In this document: positions 61,438-64,000 of the stretch, in pieces
How the letters are laid out: each line of letters starts with the position of its first letter
Position numbering within the stretch: position 1 is the first letter of the stretch
Assembly (NCBI GenBank): GCA_020633675.1
Contig: JACKDE010000007.1
Span: 1-64,000 of the forward strand
DNA length: 64,000 bases
Source of the DNA: Deferribacteres bacterium
GTDB taxonomy: Bacteria > Zhuqueibacterota > Zhuqueibacteria > Zhuqueibacterales > Geothermadaptataceae
Direction: 5' to 3'
The notes under the pieces: model-generated
What the model was told of the DNA's origin: nothing
Database searches by the model: none
The model's input: the letters and a program-made list of their open reading frames with translations, nothing else
Program-made: the position numbers and the translations under genes

Positions 61438-61532
61438 GTCAATTCAAATCCGGCTGTTCGCCGTCCGCCAGCAGCCGCTTGTTATTGGTTAAAGTTGACC
61501 AACTTGAATACGTCAGACTGTCAATTCAAATC
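61438..61532. repeat. Direct repeat GTCAATTCAAATC
   Basis: Exact 13-nt copies lie at 61438-61450 and 61520-61532, 82 bp apart. The first abuts the start of the DUF2867-like gene; the second contains the stop codon of the DUF2971 gene. It may mark an insertion or recombination join. Confidence 0.6.
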
Positions 61533-62346
61533 ACAATATAGGTTTTATGTTATGATACTTCATTAATGTCTTCATATCTTGCATATTTGAATTAGCCGGA
61601 TTCGTTGTTAACGATCCGAGAACCCACTGTCCTACATAAGGCGGTGCAAGTTCAATTCCTATTCTTTCAAAATTTGTTGTAAACTTATAGGGGTAATTAC
61701 TTCCGAAAATCACACAAAGTATTGCTTTTGAAATATCAACAGAAAAGGATTTACAGCCTTCGATTATAATTCTAAATTCATTTTCTGATTCCCACACCTT
61801 ATCTTTCCAGAAAAATAGTTCTTTCTTATGCTCTTGAATATATTTTTGAACATATTCTGCGATTCCCATACTTTCAGCCGCTGACAAATCAAATGCCTGT
61901 TTGTTTGTCGGACTCTCATATTGCACAGCATCGTTAACTACATTAAACTCCTTTGGGACTGCATTTTCTATTTCATTAATCAATTGTTTACAATTCATCG
62001 CTAAGCAAACACCACGATGCCGTTGTCCGTAGTGTGCCCACATTTGTGAATTTGAAAATCCAGGTTCTCCTGCTTTGCCGTTTGTGCTAAAGGAAACAAA
62101 TGCGCATCTTTTTTTAAATTCGTTTGTTTTGTCGAGAACTTCCTTATATAAATGATAATCGCTCGAATTAATCCCTGATATTACCCACGGCTCAAACTCA
62201 TTCGGATCATTCGTACCTTCTAACGGCGACAATTTTAGTGTGCGATCAGGGAAAATATATTCCAAAAAAATATCAGCAGATGTATAATGGTAAATTACAT
62301 TGCTATCTTCAGCCAGTTTTTTTTCATGTTTAGATAAATGCATCAT
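61531..62346 (-). CDS. DUF2971 protein
   Basis: A 271-residue soluble protein. DUF2971 features: YHYTSADIFLEYIF, RTLKLSPLEGTNDPNEFEPW, FVSFSTNGKAGEPGFSNSQMWAHYGQRHRGVCLAMN and ENEFRIII near residue 190. DUF2971 genes are often found in accessory or defence regions; the biochemical role is unknown. Codons are AT-rich, unlike the flanking GH127 and SDR genes. AGGA precedes the ATG at 62346. Confidence 0.85.
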   Translation of the reverse strand: MMHLSKHEKKLAEDSNVIYHYTSADIFLEYIFPDRTLKLSPLEGTNDPNEFEPWVISGINSSDYHLYKEVLDKTNEFKKRCAFVSFSTNGKAGEPGFSNSQMWAHYGQRHRGVCLAMNCKQLINEIENAVPKEFNVVNDAVQYESPTNKQAFDLSAAESMGIAEYVQKYIQEHKKELFFWKDKVWESENEFRIIIEGCKSFSVDISKAILCVIFGSNYPYKFTTNFERIGIELAPPYVGQWVLGSLTTNPANSNMQDMKTLMKYHNIKPIL

Positions 62347-62720
62347 TAATCCTGATCCTTTCCACATCATTGCCTTTTAATGTGGATGCTTTTACCGGTT
62401 TTCAATGCAGTACCAATAACTATCCAATTATACAAGTCGTATAAAAACGCTATTTTTAGCTTTTCTTGTCGTGTATTACACAATTGCCAATTCTTTCTAA
62501 CAACCGAATTTTAAAAAACTTACTTAAAGAATGCAAGCAGGTTATTTGCTCGTTATCTGAGTCGTATAAGAACAGAATTTTTCTTTATCCGACAATTGAG
62601 TCACAGTAGATCAGAGGGCTTCGTACACCTTTTCCTCCTCTGTTAGTCTGGTTTTTCGATTTTGAACGTAAATCACCTATTTGAGAATATTGCAAGTGTA
62701 CACGACTGGGGGGTAAAACC
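62347..62720. other. AT-rich gap upstream of the DUF2971 gene
   Basis: About 370 nt, strongly AT-rich. Two near-copies of AGTCGTATAA-AAC occur at 62435-62448 and 62560-62573, 125 bp apart. No hairpin, RNA gene or open frame with a start site is convincing. The 62346 gene promoter should be here. Confidence 0.4.
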
Positions 62721-63425
62721 TCACGGATTGCTCGGCCGAATATCGATCTCGCTGACCATGGCGTTTTGCGGCAGTTTCAGCATGTGCAAAATGCTGTCCG
62801 CCACATCCTGCGATTGAATGATGCGGGCTTTCTTTTCCGGGCTTTGCTGCGAGAATTCGGTCGCGACCGAGCCGGGGCAGATGGCCAGCACCCGCAGGCC
62901 GTTTTTGCGTTCTTCCAACATCAGGCAGCGGCTGAAGCCGAGCAAGGCATGCTTGGTCGCTGCATAGCCGCCACCACCGACAAAGGCGTTTTTGCCCGCC
63001 AACGAGGCGACGTTGATCACAGCCGATTCGCCGGCTTTGCGCAGGTGGGGCAGCGCCTCGCGGGTGGCGAGAAACACGCCGCGCATGTTCAAATCGAACA
63101 TTTCGTCCCACTGGGCGGTGGTCAGGTCGGCAACCGGCGCGAAGTGCCCGAGCCCGGCATTGTTCACCAGCACATCGATACCGCCAAACGCCTCGACCGT
63201 GCCCGCAATCATCGCTTTGATGTCCTGTTCGTCGCGCATATCGCCGCAGAAAATGTGCGCTTTACCGCCACGCTTTTCGATCTCGGCCGCGACCCCTTGC
63301 AGCAGTTTTTCGCTGCGGGCGGAAATGGTGACATTGGCGCCTTGCTCTGCCAGCGTCAGCGCGATGGCTTTGCCGATGCCCTTGCTGGCGCCGGTGACGA
63401 TGGCGGTTTTATTATTTAGGTCCAT
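62721..63425 (-). CDS. Short-chain dehydrogenase/reductase
   Basis: NAD(P)-dependent oxidoreductase of 234 residues. TGASKGIGKA is the cofactor-binding glycine motif, DVLVNNAGLG the second, catalytic Ser in INVASLAG and YxxxK as YAATKHALLG (Tyr and Lys). The Arg in ISARSEKL hints at NADP. The product matches an SDR close to ketoacyl or ribitol reductases, but the substrate is unknown. The ATG at 63425 has AAGGAG 8 nt upstream. Its GC is clearly higher than the AT-rich neighbours. Confidence 0.93.
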   Translation of the reverse strand: MDLNNKTAIVTGASKGIGKAIALTLAEQGANVTISARSEKLLQGVAAEIEKRGGKAHIFCGDMRDEQDIKAMIAGTVEAFGGIDVLVNNAGLGHFAPVADLTTAQWDEMFDLNMRGVFLATREALPHLRKAGESAVINVASLAGKNAFVGGGGYAATKHALLGFSRCLMLEERKNGLRVLAICPGSVATEFSQQSPEKKARIIQSQDVADSILHMLKLPQNAMVSEIDIRPSNP

Positions 63426-63773
63426 TGGATGGGTCTCCTTCTTTGACACGATTTACAGGATTAACGGGATCGAATACTGATTTTGATGGCAGGGACATGG
63501 TGCGCTATGCCCGGCGCCCGGCGATTTAAATTAGAAGTTTGGTTATTTGGCAAAATAGGTGCTTCCGAGGCTGTCGCAAAAGTCTAAAACTGTCATGCAG
63601 GAGGCATCTATTTTGACTCTTTATCCAGATTTTGAGCGTCGTTTCTACCTGGGTGCAAAATAGATTCTATCCAGAATGACACAAAAACAGGTTTTTCGAC
63701 ATTTTCTCCAGCATGACAGTGCCGGATCCTCACCTCAATTTTGCCTCTTCACATCAGCCGTCACACGTTCCCC
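63426..63773. other. Gap with a repeat element between the SDR and M16 peptidase genes
   Basis: About 350 nt with no gene. The right half holds the inverted-repeat element listed separately (63591-63719). The left half contains a short palindrome-like run CCGGCGCCCGGCG. Confidence 0.5.
63591..63719. repeat. Inverted-repeat intergenic element (MITE-like)
   Basis: The 25-nt arm at 63591-63615 and its imperfect reverse complement at 63656-63681 share TGTCAT, GGA and ATCTATTTTG blocks. A third partial arm (TCCAGCATGACAG) lies at 63707-63719. The pattern resembles a small non-autonomous repeat or a dispersed intergenic repeat. No transposase is present. Confidence 0.45.
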
Positions 63774-64000
63774 TCAAAGCACCTTGGTCACTTTCAGCCA
63801 GCCGCCATTGGCTTTGTTGGCTTCGGCGATGGCGTCGTGCGAACCCAGCACCGAAACGATGCCTTTTTCGCGCACGGCGTCGAGCGCCTCGGCAAAGGCA
63901 CGGAAATCAGCCTCGCTGGTCGCCAGCACCTGATCGCGAAGCTGCTGGATGTCCGCATCGGATTCGCCGGCAAGATAGCGTCCCATGGAGGTGTATCCCT
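63774..64000 (-). CDS. M16 metallopeptidase C-terminus (presequence-protease-like), partial
   Basis: Only the last 75 or so residues are visible; the gene continues past the right edge. The sequence GYTSMGRYLAGESDADIQQL followed by VLATSEADFRAFAEALDAV, VSVLGSHDAIAEAN and a final LKVTKVL resembles the C-terminal domain of presequence proteases (PreP/Cym1, M16C). The zinc site is not in this part. An in-frame ATG at 63986 is internal, not the true start. Confidence 0.7.
   Translation of the reverse strand, partial: GYTSMGRYLAGESDADIQQLRDQVLATSEADFRAFAEALDAVREKGIVSVLGSHDAIAEANKANGGWLKVTKVL

Noticed and set aside
62766..63419. 217-codon frame antisense to the SDR gene
   Set aside because: Shadow of a GC-rich gene; the SDR product has all family motifs and a ribosome site.
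1..64000. tRNA, rRNA, CRISPR arrays, prophage or IS elements
   Set aside because: I saw no CCA-ended cloverleaf, no regularly spaced repeats and no transposase, integrase or capsid protein. Short tRNAs could be missed by eye.

Overview
The window reads as chromosomal DNA of a Gram-negative, heterotrophic bacterium of medium GC. The evidence is lipoproteins with lipoboxes, an outer-membrane-type beta-barrel protein, LolD/MacB-like and ABC-2 exporters, and a long-type IspH. Sigma-54/NtrC signalling, PatA-like DUF4388 receivers, a periplasmic prolyl dipeptidyl peptidase and a fused homocysteine methyltransferase/MTHF reductase suggest an FCB-group relative (Calditrichota or KSB1-like), but this placement is only an inference. 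I found no rRNA, tRNA, CRISPR array, phage or transposase.

Layout. 0-4.8 kb (minus): a histidine operon hisD - hisC::hisB fusion - DNA/RNA endonuclease - hisH - hisA (hisA is cut by the window edge). 5.2-8.2 kb: fatty-acid desaturase, PfkB kinase and a divergent Smr-domain protein. 8.2-9.3 kb: a surface barrel protein. 9.5-18.5 kb: a signalling locus on the plus strand. It holds a receiver-GGDEF cyclase, a HAMP-PAS kinase, a receiver-PAS-PAS NtrB-like kinase, its NtrC-type sigma-54 activator, a receiver-DUF4388 gene behind a near-consensus sigma-54 promoter, and a large protein with a histidine-less Hpt-like C-terminus. 18.8-21.6 kb: histidine ammonia-lyase, a Cys-rich protein and a glycosyltransferase. 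21.8-26.2 kb: a tight operon plsY - SirB1-like - zinc-ribbon/TPR - 2Fe-2S ferredoxin - Fpg-like glycosylase - tpx, closed by a terminator. 26.3-31.6 kb: a hydrolase, an EamA transporter and a GH31 glucosidase fused to a six-repeat kelch propeller. 31.8-38.9 kb (minus): sbcD - sbcC - esterase - phzF-like - HMT/MTHFR.

39-45.4 kb: a small unknown gene, an ABC exporter pair, DUF420 and ispH. 45.5-48.3 kb (minus): ABC-2 exporter plus lipoprotein. 48.8-50.2 kb: a degenerate NtrC-like protein with damaged ATPase motifs and an unknown basic protein. 50.3-58.6 kb: ddl, dipeptidyl peptidase, zinc-ribbon rhomboid, an anti-sigma-like TPR protein, a coiled-coil protein, a lipoprotein, a SpoU methyltransferase and a small membrane protein. 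58.7-64 kb is a mosaic: GC-richer GH127 arabinofuranosidase and SDR genes flank an AT-rich DUF2971 gene, with direct and inverted intergenic repeats, and a presequence-protease-like M16 peptidase at the edge.

The most notable items are the sigma-54 promoter with four CTAAGG boxes, the histidine-less Hpt-like protein, the NtrC homologue that has lost Walker B and GAFTGA, the HisC-HisB fusion with a nuclease gene inside the his operon, and the GH31-kelch fusion.
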